Positions 1-6,778 of a stretch of DNA of 12,747 nucleotides are shown here, piece by piece. Below the pieces are notes generated by a model. That model was not told where the DNA came from, did no database searches, and was given only the letters and a program-made list of their open reading frames with translations. Numbering within the stretch: position 1 is the stretch's first letter; every line of letters begins with the position of its first letter. Where the stretch lies: the NCBI RefSeq assembly GCF_946479975.1, contig NZ_CAMLIX010000151.1, forward strand, positions 1-12,747. Reading direction: 5' to 3'. The position numbers and the translations under genes are program-made. Origin of the DNA: an uncultured Flavobacterium sp. (lineage in GTDB: Bacteria; Bacteroidota; Bacteroidia; Flavobacteriales; Flavobacteriaceae).

Positions 1-134
1 AAAAAGCTACTTCGCATGGCGCTGTAATGGTTGCAGAACCGGTCGAAAAACCTTGGGGTCAAGTTGTATCGTATGTAAGAGATTTGAATGGTTTTTTAAT
101 TGAAATTTGTACAGAAGTAGAAAATGTAGTGTAA
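1..134 (+). CDS. VOC/glyoxalase-fold protein, C-terminal end only (5' truncated by the window)
   Basis: The first complete codon is at base 3, and about 43 residues are visible before the TAA at 132-134. The tail reads PWGQVVSYVRDLNGFLIEI, which is the closing strand of the vicinal-oxygen-chelate (glyoxalase/bleomycin-resistance) fold: a PWGQ turn, then a Y-V-R-D-x-x-G-x-x-I-E-I strand whose Glu is often the last metal ligand. The substrate cannot be inferred because the rest of the protein lies outside the window. A strong intrinsic terminator follows about 70 bp downstream, so this is probably the last gene of its transcript. The family call is fairly safe; a specific function is not supported. 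Confidence 0.75.
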   Translation, partial: KATSHGAVMVAEPVEKPWGQVVSYVRDLNGFLIEICTEVENVV

Positions 135-204
135 ATCTTGAAACTGATTTTTGTATTCAAAACATTCACAAATATTTAGCATCATTCTGAAACTTTGCTA
201 ACTT

Positions 205-250
205 AAATTTCGTAACTTTAATAGTGACCATTAAGGTTACGAAATTTTTT
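205..250 (+). terminator. Intrinsic terminator after the VOC gene
   Basis: An 18-bp stem (205-222 with 230-247) closes on a 7-base loop (AGTGACC). The arms are perfectly complementary except for one U-G wobble, and the right arm runs into a T tract (245-250). The length of the stem and its place after the VOC stop make a terminator the natural reading. The near-symmetry means it could also slow transcription from the other strand. Confidence 0.85.
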
Positions 251-356
251 CACGGACTATTGCCGTTCGATTTTTCTCAATTAATCTGAATCTAATTTTT
301 TTACCTTCTTTTAACAGAACAAATTGAATGACATAATTGTTTAGATGCAGACGATT

Positions 357-926
357 ATGAAAACAACTACATTATTATTTTTACTTTTAACTGCTTTTTC
401 GGCACTGGCTCAGGATAAGTTTTTTACCAATACAGGGACGGTAAATTTTGAAGCTTCGGTGCCTTTATTTGAAGAAATAAAAGCAGTAAACAGACAGGTT
501 GTAATTCTTTTAGAACCTAAAACCAGTACTTTTGTTTGTACTGTGATGATCAAAGATTTTCGTTTTAAATTAGATTTAATGCAGGAGCATTTTAACGAAA
601 ATTATCTAGAAAGCAATCGATATCCAAAAGCAGTATTTAAAGGCAAAATTGACAAGTTCGATTTAAAAGATATTACCGAAATCGATAAGAGCTACGAAAT
701 AAAAGGAAAACTTAATTTAAAAGGTAAATCGAAAGAAATTGTGGTTAACGCTTTGATCAAAAGAGTTCCAGACGGAATCCAGATCATTTCAGATTTTCCA
801 ATTACAGTTTCAGATTTCGATATTAAAATTCCAAGCAAAATAGCTGCAAAAATTAATCAGACAGCAAATACGGCATTGACAGGAATAGTACACAGCGACG
901 AAACGATGTATGCAACTTTAAAGTAG
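357..926 (+). CDS. Secreted YceI-like domain protein
   Basis: A 189-residue protein with a signal peptide (about residues 1-19, MKTTTLLFLLLTAFSALAQ) followed by one YceI-like domain. Family hallmarks are the segment LMQEHFNENYLESNRYPKA followed by VFKG, and the K-G-K-L-N-L-K-G-K-S-K-E beta pair. YceI domains are lipocalin-like beta barrels, and characterised members bind polyisoprenoid chains in the periplasm; what this one binds is not known. An in-frame ATG at 345 would add four residues (MQTI) before the signal peptide; 357 is preferred because it gives a standard Lys-starting n-region. It stands alone between the terminator at 205-250 and the oppositely oriented SDR gene. The isoprenoid link to the nearby carotenoid genes is suggestive only. 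Confidence 0.85.
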   Translation: MKTTTLLFLLLTAFSALAQDKFFTNTGTVNFEASVPLFEEIKAVNRQVVILLEPKTSTFVCTVMIKDFRFKLDLMQEHFNENYLESNRYPKAVFKGKIDKFDLKDITEIDKSYEIKGKLNLKGKSKEIVVNALIKRVPDGIQIISDFPITVSDFDIKIPSKIAAKINQTANTALTGIVHSDETMYATLK

Positions 927-963
927 ATTGTTAAGTAAATTAAAAGGAAGTGAAGTCTAACCT

Positions 964-1034
964 CGCTATGTGCATTTAAACAAATGAAAAGCCTTTATTT
1001 AGTTTTGTAGATTCTATGTCTCTACGTGTTTTAA
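964..1034. repeat. Decayed copy of the palindromic element found at 7388-7453
   Basis: In the convergent gap between the YceI and SDR genes, the sequence runs CGCTATGTG, then ATGAAAAGCCTTT, then TTCTATGTCTCTACGTGTTTT. The same blocks in the same order occur at 7388-7453 (CGCTATGTG, GTGAAACGCCTTT, TTCTATGTTTCTATGTGTTT). The left arm of the element is missing here, so this looks like a half-copy or an eroded copy of one dispersed repeat family. Confidence 0.6.
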
Positions 1035-1055
1035 AAAAATTGTGCGTTATAAAAA

Positions 1056-1967
1056 TCATTTCAAACAATTAATTAACGTTTTTTCTAAATCTGTAAATTG
1101 AAATTCAAAACCTGTTTTCTGAATTTTTTCTGAAGAAACACGTTGTCCGGTCAAAATAACTTCGCTCATTTCGCCCAATACTATTTTTAAGAAGAATGGC
1201 GGAATTTTTGGAAGCCAGATCGTATAATCAAACAGTTTAGCAAATGTCTTAGAAAATCTAGAGTTGGTAGTATTATCGGTTATACAGGCATTATATGGAC
1301 CTTCTAATTTTGAGTCTTCGATACTTTTTAAATAAATAGCACACAAATCGTCAATGTGAATCCATGGAAGATATTGTTTTCCTGAACCTAAAACTGAGCC
1401 AAAGCCAGACTTAAAAGTTGGAATCAATTTTTTTAGAAAACCTTCATTTTTTCCTAAAACAATTCCGGTTCTAATTTTAACGGTTCTTATGCCTAAAGCG
1501 CCAATTTTATCAACGGCATTTTCCCATTTTTGGCAGGTTGTTCCTAAAAAGTCATCTGCAGGAGGTGTACTTTCGGTACAAATTTTATGACTTGTAACTG
1601 CACCATAAATGCCAACACCCGAAGCAGATACAAAAGCTTCTGGTTTTTTATTGTGTTTTTCTAAAACAGAAAGAATCAAATCGATTGGTTTAACGCGGCT
1701 CTCAATAATATCCTTTTTTCTTTTTGATGTCCATCTTTTTTCTACAATTCCTTCTCCAGCAAGATGAACGATAAAATCGGCATTTAAAACGGCATCTTCA
1801 TCAATGTGATTTTTATTTAAATCCCATTTATAATATGTAATTGCCGGCGAATTTTCTCTTGCAGAACGACTCAAAATAGAAACAGAAAATCCAGCTTCTA
1901 GAAGAACATCGGTTAAATGTTTTCCGATAAAACCGCTTCCGCCAGTTAGTAGAACATTTTGAGCCAT
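1056..1967 (-). CDS. TIGR01777-type NAD(P)-binding epimerase-like protein (extended SDR, YfcH/SulA-like)
   Basis: A 303-residue, full-length member of the extended short-chain dehydrogenase group often called YfcH or, misleadingly, 'SulA'. A Rossmann start is visible (LLTGGSGFIG, residues 6-15). The family signatures follow: LAGEGI with RWT (69-80), an SR pair (90-91), SASGVGIYG (114-122), R166-TGIVLG (166-172) and GSGKQYLPWIHIDD (194-207). A short C-terminal DUF1731-like segment closes the protein. The substrate is unknown; some relatives are fused or linked to SRPBCC domains, and a separate SRPBCC gene lies about 4 kb away here. It is divergent from the TetR gene across 98 bp that hold a 32-bp dyad operator candidate, so the two may share a regulator. 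Confidence 0.9.
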   Translation of the reverse strand: MAQNVLLTGGSGFIGKHLTDVLLEAGFSVSILSRSARENSPAITYYKWDLNKNHIDEDAVLNADFIVHLAGEGIVEKRWTSKRKKDIIESRVKPIDLILSVLEKHNKKPEAFVSASGVGIYGAVTSHKICTESTPPADDFLGTTCQKWENAVDKIGALGIRTVKIRTGIVLGKNEGFLKKLIPTFKSGFGSVLGSGKQYLPWIHIDDLCAIYLKSIEDSKLEGPYNACITDNTTNSRFSKTFAKLFDYTIWLPKIPPFFLKIVLGEMSEVILTGQRVSSEKIQKTGFEFQFTDLEKTLINCLK

Positions 1968-1997
1968 AATAGTTTATAATATATTTAACAGTGTAAC

Positions 1998-2029
1998 TTG
2001 TTTAAGGATTAGTAAAGATACTTAAACAA
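1998..2029. promoter_or_regulatory. Candidate operator dyad in the SDR/TetR divergent promoter region
   Basis: A perfect inverted repeat, TTGTTTAA (1998-2005) and TTAAACAA (2022-2029), separated by 16 bases; one more pair (G2006-C2021) extends the arms to 9 bp. It occupies the middle of the 98-bp divergent gap and ends five bases before a -7-like TACCTTTA, so binding would block the TetR-ABC1 promoter. The same half-sites at the same spacing recur at crtI (9766-9797). Autoregulation by the adjacent TetR protein is the simplest model; this is inference. Confidence 0.6.
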
Positions 2030-2033
2030 TGTT

Positions 2034-2041
2034 TACCTTTA
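2034..2041 (+). promoter_or_regulatory. Probable -7 box of the TetR-ABC1 promoter
   Basis: TACCTTTA matches the Bacteroidota -7 consensus TAnnTTTG at every fixed position but the last and lies 24 bp before the TetR start codon. The -33 position shows only a weak TTA about 22 bp upstream, inside the dyad at 1998-2029. Confidence 0.4.
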
Positions 2042-2065
2042 TGGCAAATTCTAAATTTTAATAAA

Positions 2066-2725
2066 ATGGAGACTAAAAAAACGGAAATTACCAAAGATGA
2101 TATCGTTTCAAAATATATGGATGAGGTTTTAGAAAAAGGTCAAAAACCAAAATCGGTTTATCATTTTGCCAAAGAAAATGATTTTACAGAGGCTCAGTTT
2201 TATTCTTTTTTTGGAACATTAGAAGGCTTAGAAAAAGAAATTTTCAGGCTGTTTTTTGAGAACGCAGTAAATCTTCTTCACACAACCGAAGAATACCAGC
2301 AATACGATATGAAAAACAAAATGCTGAGTTTCTATTTTACTTTCTTCGAAATTTTAACAGCAAACAGAAGTTACGTTTTACAAACTCTTAAAATCAATAG
2401 AAATCCGCTTAAAAATTTAGTTCAGCTGACAACGCTTCGCGAAAGTTTTAAAGCGTATGTTTCTGAAATTTTAACCGATGATTATAGATTGGAACAAGAA
2501 AGATTTCAGAAGTTTCAGGAAAAAGCCATTCAGGAATCGTCTTGGCTGCAATTGATGATGACGATCAAATTTTGGATGGATGACGAATCTGCAGCTTTTG
2601 AAAAAACAGATATTTTTATCGAAAAATCGGTTAATGCTTCATTTGAATTAATGAATGTTGCACCAATGAATCATTTAATAGATTTTGGAAAATTTCTATT
2701 TAAAGAAAAAATACACAGCAGATAA
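2066..2725 (+). CDS. TetR-family transcriptional regulator
   Basis: A 219-residue protein with an N-terminal helix-turn-helix (about residues 10-58, recognition region near AKENDFTEAQFYSFFG at 35-50 and then LEGLEKEIF). An all-helical C-terminal ligand or dimer domain follows. The layout and length fit TetR regulators, although the HTH is divergent (F-Y-S-F-F where many have Y-Y-H-F). Its TAA is directly followed by the ATG of the ABC1 gene with no intervening base, so the two are surely co-transcribed and probably translationally coupled. The upstream dyad at 1998-2029 is a natural site for autoregulation. The ligand is unknown; the pairing suggests it senses something tied to lipid or isoprenoid metabolism, which is inference. 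Confidence 0.85.
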   Translation: METKKTEITKDDIVSKYMDEVLEKGQKPKSVYHFAKENDFTEAQFYSFFGTLEGLEKEIFRLFFENAVNLLHTTEEYQQYDMKNKMLSFYFTFFEILTANRSYVLQTLKINRNPLKNLVQLTTLRESFKAYVSEILTDDYRLEQERFQKFQEKAIQESSWLQLMMTIKFWMDDESAAFEKTDIFIEKSVNASFELMNVAPMNHLIDFGKFLFKEKIHSR

Positions 2726-4030
2726 ATGAAAACAATCGATTATATTCCTACTTCAAAAATTGAAAGAGCTGGAAAACTGGTTCAGACCGGAGCTAAAATC
2801 GGTGTAAACTACATCAAGCATTATGCTGAAAAAGTAGTTAATCCAGATTTAACCCGTGATAAACTAAACGAAAATAACGCAGAAGATATTTACGACGGAT
2901 TAAAAAGCTTAAAAGGAAGTGCGCTTAAAGTTGCGCAGATGTTAAGTATGGACAAGAATTTCCTGCCTCAGGCTTATGTGGAGAAATTTTCTTTGTCGCA
3001 ATTTTCTGTACCGCCGCTTTCTGCTCCTTTGGTCTTAAAAACGTTTAAAAATAATTTTGGAAAAACGCCTTACGAAATCTTTGATGAATTCAATCCAAAT
3101 TCTGTAAACGCAGCAAGTATTGGTCAAGTGCATTTGGCAAAGAAAAACGACAAAAAACTGGCAGTTAAGATTCAATATCCTGGTGTTGCCAATAGTATTT
3201 CGTCAGATTTGGCTTTGGTAAAACCTATTGCAATTAGAATGTTTAATCTGCAAGGGAAAGATTCTGATAAATATTTTAAAGAAGTTGAAGATAAACTTAT
3301 CGAAGAAACCAACTATTTGCTTGAATTAAAGCAAAGTCAGGAAGTGGTTGATGCGTGTGGTAAAATTGAAAACATCACTTTTCCGAAGTATTATCCAGAG
3401 TATTCTTCAGAGAAAATCATTACGATGGATTGGATGACGGGAATTCATCTTTCTGAATTTACGGCTAAAAATAAAGATCAAGAAGTTGGTGACAAAATAG
3501 GGCAGGCGCTATGGGATTTCTATATGTACCAAATTCACGTTTTGAGAAAAGTACACGCAGATCCGCATCCAGGAAATTTCTTGGTTGATGAGCAAAACCA
3601 ATTGATTGCTTTAGATTTTGGTTGTATGAAACAAATTCCAGATGATTTCTACACGCCGTATTTTGAGTTAATCAACAAAAATGTGATTACAGATCAAGCG
3701 TTGTTTAATAAAAAGTTATTCCAGTTAGAAATTCTTCGTGAAGATGATACGCCAGCTGAAGTTGAATATTTCACCGTGATGTTTCATGATTTATTATCGC
3801 TTTTCACAAAGCCATTTCAAAGCGAAACTTTCGATTTTGCAGATGAAACGTTTTTTAATGCAATCGCAGAATTAGGAAAACGCTTTTCTGAAGATACCAA
3901 TCTAAAAAAAATGAATGGAAACCGTGGTTCGAAACATTTCATCTACATGAACCGTACTTTCTTCGGATTGTATAATTTAATGTTTGATTTGAAAGCGAAG
4001 ATTGTGGTGGATAATTATTTGAAATACTAA
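2726..4030 (+). CDS. ABC1/AarF/UbiB-family atypical kinase-like protein
   Basis: A 434-residue protein of the ABC1 (COQ8/UbiB/AarF) protein-kinase-like family. Visible in order are a KxGQ-type motif written KVAQ (68-71), the alanine-rich nucleotide loop NAASIGQVH (128-136), the VKIQYPGV lysine strand (K148), a conserved E-E-T-N-Y segment (193-197), the catalytic loop HADPHPGN (277-284) and LDFG (296-299). Characterised homologues support quinone or isoprenoid-lipid metabolism and behave as ATPases. Flavobacteria typically use menaquinone, so a classical ubiquinone role is unlikely and the target is unknown. The Gly-to-Ala change in KxGQ is notable. No obvious transmembrane segment is seen. 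It shares an operon with the TetR gene at 2066 and ends at a strong terminator 50 bp downstream. Confidence 0.9.
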   Translation: MKTIDYIPTSKIERAGKLVQTGAKIGVNYIKHYAEKVVNPDLTRDKLNENNAEDIYDGLKSLKGSALKVAQMLSMDKNFLPQAYVEKFSLSQFSVPPLSAPLVLKTFKNNFGKTPYEIFDEFNPNSVNAASIGQVHLAKKNDKKLAVKIQYPGVANSISSDLALVKPIAIRMFNLQGKDSDKYFKEVEDKLIEETNYLLELKQSQEVVDACGKIENITFPKYYPEYSSEKIITMDWMTGIHLSEFTAKNKDQEVGDKIGQALWDFYMYQIHVLRKVHADPHPGNFLVDEQNQLIALDFGCMKQIPDDFYTPYFELINKNVITDQALFNKKLFQLEILREDDTPAEVEYFTVMFHDLLSLFTKPFQSETFDFADETFFNAIAELGKRFSEDTNLKKMNGNRGSKHFIYMNRTFFGLYNLMFDLKAKIVVDNYLKY

Positions 4031-4079
4031 AGATTTAAATTTCAATATTTAAATTCCAAATTCCAATTTTAGATAACAG

Positions 4080-4118
4080 CCTTTGTCAAAGTTCAAAACT
4101 TTGACAAAGGTTTTTTTT
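4080..4118 (+). terminator. Intrinsic terminator of the TetR-ABC1 operon
   Basis: A perfect 13-bp stem (4080-4092 with 4098-4110) closes a 5-base loop (TCAAA) and is followed by eight T residues (4111-4118). It lies 50 bp after the ABC1 stop codon. This is a textbook factor-independent terminator. Confidence 0.93.
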
Positions 4119-4154
4119 GTCTAGTTTGTCATGAAAGATTACACTGGAAGCTCG

Positions 4155-4350
4155 ACAAAGATTTGATTTTGATTGCGGATCTTCTTGTGTGATCCTTCCT
4201 TCGTCAGGATGACAAATGGAATATATTGTGAACCCAAGGTTGAAACCTTGGGCTATGTTTTAAGATTGGAGTTATAATGTTTGTGGATCTTCTTGTGCGA
4301 TCCTTCGACTTCGCTCAGGAGGACAAGATTGCGAGTAATTGGAATTTGGA
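4155..4350. repeat. Direct repeat unit, copy 1
   Basis: Runs from ACAAAGATTTGATTTT to TAATTGGAATTTGGA and matches 4436-4628 over nearly its whole length, including TGATCCTT, CAGGATGACAAATGGA, a 20-base palindrome, GTTATAATGTTT and ACTTCGCTCAG. Confidence 0.8.
4233..4252. repeat. Short perfect hairpin inside repeat copy 1
   Basis: CCCAAGGTT and AACCTTGGG pair perfectly around a 2-base spacer (or an 8-bp stem with a TGAA loop). The identical 20 bases recur at 4513-4532, even though flanking bases differ between the two repeat units, suggesting the hairpin is conserved. Confidence 0.8.
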
Positions 4351-4435
4351 TTTTTTTTATTTGTTTCAAGTTTAGATCTTAAATTCTGCACATTTTTTGT
4401 CCTCCTGAGGAACGAAGGATCACACTCGGAATTCT

Positions 4436-4628
4436 ACAAAGATTTGATTTTGATTGCGGATCTTCTTGTGTGATCTTTCTTCATCAGGATGACAAATGGA
4501 ATATATTATGTACCCAAGGTTGAAACCTTGGGCTATGTTTGAATATTGGGGTTATAATGTTTTGGAGCTACTTGTGTGATCCTTCTACTTCGCTCAGTAG
4601 GACCAGATTGGTATAATTGGAATTTGGA
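4436..4628. repeat. Direct repeat unit, copy 2
   Basis: Second copy of the unit at 4155-4350, offset by 278-281 bp, with scattered substitutions and small indels. The offset is constant at 280 across most of the unit, which points to one duplication event followed by drift. Confidence 0.8.
4513..4532. repeat. Short perfect hairpin inside repeat copy 2
   Basis: The same 20-base palindrome as at 4233-4252, with no change. Confidence 0.8.
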
Positions 4629-4647
4629 ATTTTTAAATTTGGAATTT

Positions 4648-5943
4648 CTACTTAAGAATCCCTTCTTTATAAGTCGCAATCGCTCGATCTCTTGCAAAAG
4701 CGTGATCGACCATTGGTTCATTATAACCAAAATCAAATTCAGGAATCCATTTGCGGATGTAGGCTCCTTTTTCGTCAAATTTCTTTTGTTGGATTTCGGG
4801 ATTAAAAACCCTGAAATAAGGCGCAGCGTCGCAACCTGTTCCCGCTGCCCATTGCCAGTTTCCTACGTTTGAAGCCAATTCAAAATCTAAGAGTTTTTCG
4901 GCAAAATAGGCTTCGCCCCACTGCCAGTTAATCAAAAGATGTTTGCACAAAAAACTTGCGACAACCATACGAACACGATTGTGCATATAACCTGTTTCAT
5001 TAAGCTGGCGCATTCCTGCATCGACCATTGGATAACCTGTAGTTCCAGAACACCAGCGTTTGAAATCTTCTTCGTTATTGCGCCATTGAATTCCGTCGTA
5101 AGCCGACTTAAAATTATGATTGACGCATTTAGGAAAACTGAAAAGAATCTGAATAAAGAATTCTCTCCAAATGAGTTCGCTTAAAAAAGTCTGATTTTTT
5201 TTGTTTGCCCAATTCACTAATTTTCGAATACTGACGGTTCCAAAACGCAAATGTGGAGAAAGATACGAAGTTCCGTCTACAGCGGGAAAATCTCGTATTT
5301 CTTGATAATTGGCAATTTGCGTTAAGTTGTGAGGTTGGACTTTTATTGTGCTTTTTTCAAAACCAATTTCAGACAATTCAGGGAATTTGAATTGATTTTT
5401 GAAGAAGTTAGTTTGCAATGAAGTCGAATCATATTCAGGAGCCGAACCAGCTAAATGATATTTTTCGAGCCATTTATTTTTATATGGAGTGTAAACCGTG
5501 TAGGGAAGTCCGTCGGCTTTTGTGATTTCTTTTTCTTCGAAAATTACGTGGTCTTTAAAAGAATGAGATTCGATGTTATTTTCTTTCAGTAAAGTAGAAA
5601 TTAATGTATCACGTTTAATCGCAAACGGCTCATAATCTTTATTGAAAAATAAGTTCTGAATGTCAAATTCTTCTAAAAGGGATTTCCAAACTTCTTTTGT
5701 TTTTCCTTTTTTGATTAAGATTGAAGATCCTAAAGCGTTTAAGTTTGTATTTATTTTTTGAAGTGAATCGTAAATAAAACTTACTCTAGCGTCATTCTTT
5801 GGAAGATTGTCAAGAATATCTTCATCAAAAATAAATAAAGGGATTACAGGGAAATCATATTGTAAAGCATGAAATAATCCAGTATTGTCTTCTAAACGCA
5901 AATCACGTCTAAACCAGAAAAAAGAAACTTTTTGTTTTGTCAT
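4648..5943 (-). CDS. phrB: Deoxyribodipyrimidine photolyase, class I (cryptochrome/photolyase family)
   Basis: A 431-residue flavoprotein that would use blue light to split UV-induced cyclobutane pyrimidine dimers. The N-terminal antenna-binding domain opens with FFWFRRDLRLEDN (8-20). The C-terminal FAD domain has TSYLSPHLRFG (225-235), SELIWREFF (255-263, with the substrate-stacking Trp at 259), GTTGYPMVDAGMRQLNETGY (300-319) with MHNRVRM (320-326), and NWQWAAGTGCDAAPYFR (362-378). The inner and middle electron-transfer Trps are W363 and W340, but the outer one (E. coli W306) is Tyr319. It is somewhat shorter than the 472-residue E. coli enzyme. The motifs match CPD class I better than DASH cryptochromes, but a 6-4 or other lesion preference cannot be excluded. 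Its place downstream of a CarH-like regulator and crt genes suggests light-linked expression. Confidence 0.92.
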   Translation of the reverse strand: MTKQKVSFFWFRRDLRLEDNTGLFHALQYDFPVIPLFIFDEDILDNLPKNDARVSFIYDSLQKINTNLNALGSSILIKKGKTKEVWKSLLEEFDIQNLFFNKDYEPFAIKRDTLISTLLKENNIESHSFKDHVIFEEKEITKADGLPYTVYTPYKNKWLEKYHLAGSAPEYDSTSLQTNFFKNQFKFPELSEIGFEKSTIKVQPHNLTQIANYQEIRDFPAVDGTSYLSPHLRFGTVSIRKLVNWANKKNQTFLSELIWREFFIQILFSFPKCVNHNFKSAYDGIQWRNNEEDFKRWCSGTTGYPMVDAGMRQLNETGYMHNRVRMVVASFLCKHLLINWQWGEAYFAEKLLDFELASNVGNWQWAAGTGCDAAPYFRVFNPEIQQKKFDEKGAYIRKWIPEFDFGYNEPMVDHAFARDRAIATYKEGILK

Positions 5944-5959
5944 TTTTTTATGTGAATTT

Positions 5960-6080
5960 TTAGCGATTACGATAAAAGGATTTTTGTTTCACGCAAATTC
6001 TTTTGATTATGCAAAAATCAGCAAAAATCTTTTCAACGCAATAAATCTGATATATCTGCCAAATCTGCGAGAAAAAAAAT
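5960..6080. repeat. Degenerate dispersed repeat sequence between SRPBCC and photolyase
   Basis: This part of the 180-bp gap holds short iterations: GCAAAAATC next to AGCAAAAATC, and AATCTG, ATCTGCC and AATCTGCGAG in series. On the minus strand it reads as CTCGCAGATTTGGCAGAT, a phrase I associate with flavobacterial intergenic repeats, although I cannot check that here. No convincing gene is present. Confidence 0.45.
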
Positions 6081-6086
6081 ATAGCC

Positions 6087-6113
6087 ACAGATTAAAAGGA
6101 TTTTTTAATCTGT
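6087..6113 (-). terminator. Hairpin, probable terminator after the SRPBCC gene
   Basis: A perfect 11-bp stem (6087-6097 with 6103-6113) with a 5-base loop starts 10 bp past the SRPBCC stop. On the minus strand it is followed, after GGCTATA, by a run of eight Ts. The gap before the T run is longer than ideal, so termination may be partial, leaving some read-through into the photolyase gene. Confidence 0.5.
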
Positions 6114-6123
6114 TACTATGTAT

Positions 6124-6633
6124 TTAAATGCTTTTTTGCTCAGCATTAATGGATATAATTTTGGGCTGTGATTTTGAATTAAATAACTCTTCGATCTTGG
6201 TACGACGGTAATCGAAGATACTTTTTAGTTTATTTTGTACAACGAGACGATTCATTATTCTGCCTAAAATTCCAAGTGGGAGTGCGTAATGAACAATATC
6301 TGTCATTTTGGTTCCGCCGTCTGGAGTTTTTTCAAAAAAGTGTTTGTGATGCCATAATTTGTAGGGGCCAAAACGCTGTACATCTATAAAATACTGGTTG
6401 TCATTGCAGGCTGTGATTTCGGTTACCCACGAAATTTTTATTCCTAAAAGAGGTTTTAATGTGTACGTTATAATCTGTCCTTGATACATTCTTTTGTCGT
6501 CGAAATCTTTGATTTCGAAATTCATATTGTCGAGTGTAATGGTCTGCAGGTTTTTTGGACTTGAGAAAAAATCCCAGCATTCTTCTACACTTGCGCTGAC
6601 GTATTGTACGGTTGCTATTTTGTATAATTTCAT
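6124..6633 (-). CDS. SRPBCC (START/Bet v1-like) ligand-binding protein
   Basis: A 169-residue protein with the SRPBCC pattern: an opening strand ATVQYVSASVEECWDFFSSP, then the strands of the helix-grip fold, WHHKHFFEK, and a C-terminal helix IMNRLVVQNKLKSIFDYRR. The fold binds hydrophobic ligands; the ligand here is unknown. The ATG at 6633 is chosen; an in-frame TTG at 6645 would add only MNKK and has no supporting signal. No signal peptide is seen. The gene lies between the crtZ-like gene and the photolyase on the same strand. SRPBCC genes of this kind are often neighbours of TIGR01777 SDRs and photolyases, so a part in the light-response module is plausible but unproven. Confidence 0.8.
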   Translation of the reverse strand: MKLYKIATVQYVSASVEECWDFFSSPKNLQTITLDNMNFEIKDFDDKRMYQGQIITYTLKPLLGIKISWVTEITACNDNQYFIDVQRFGPYKLWHHKHFFEKTPDGGTKMTDIVHYALPLGILGRIMNRLVVQNKLKSIFDYRRTKIEELFNSKSQPKIISINAEQKSI

Positions 6634-6673
6634 TTTCTTATTCAATCAATTGTTACAAATGTTTCTTATCATA

Positions 6674-6772
6674 CGTGAGCGTTAGGGATTGCAGTGGAGC
6701 TCTTTTTGTGGCTGGCCTTTTTGCCAGACATAAAAAAGCGGGAACGGAAAGCCCGACCCTTGGGTAACGCCC
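6674..6772. repeat. GC-rich three-hairpin intergenic element (includes a crtZ terminator)
   Basis: These 99 bases contain 54 G or C by hand count (about 55%), far above the surrounding AT-rich DNA. Three small stems are visible: CTGGC with GCCAG (6712-6716, 6723-6727), CGGG with CCCG (6739-6742, 6752-6755) and TTGGG with CCCAA (6760-6764, 6770-6774). The ends are related as GAGCGTTA and TAACGCCC, an imperfect terminal inverted repeat. On the minus strand the middle hairpin is followed by C and six Ts (6737-6732), so it can end transcripts arriving from crtZ, whose stop is 6 bp away. The composition suggests a dispersed element. Confidence 0.6.
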
Positions 6773-6778
6773 AAATAA

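Larger units (their letters stand above)
4051..4632. repeat. Composite repeat block flanked by 21-bp inverted repeats, no gene
   Basis: This gene-free region between the convergent ABC1 and photolyase genes is built of repeats. Its edges (4051-4071 and 4612-4632) are inverted copies matching at 20 of 21 positions and rich in the phrase TTGGAATTTGG. Inside are two direct copies of a unit of about 195 bp, offset by about 280 bp. GATCCTTC-type arms occur in both orientations, and 4295-4326 pairs imperfectly with 4397-4425. Short open frames across it encode low-complexity peptides of the repeat and are not genes. It resembles the repeat debris common between convergent Bacteroidota genes; whether it is mobile cannot be told from one copy. 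Confidence 0.75.

Noticed and set aside
4155..4628. CRISPR array
   Set aside because: There are only two copies, the repeats are about 195 bp long and diverged, and no short regular spacers or cas genes are present.
4533..4872. Open frames of about 80-100 codons on both strands over the repeat block and photolyase 3' end
   Set aside because: They overlap the photolyase coding end or translate repeat DNA, match no family, and are explained by low stop-codon density in the other frames.
4648..5943. DASH-type cryptochrome
   Set aside because: The FAD domain motifs (TGYPMVDAGMRQL, NWQWAAGTGCDAAPY) and the length fit class I CPD photolyase.
6634..6645. TTG start for the SRPBCC protein
   Set aside because: The ATG at 6633 follows four codons later and gives a normal SRPBCC N-terminus; nothing supports the TTG.
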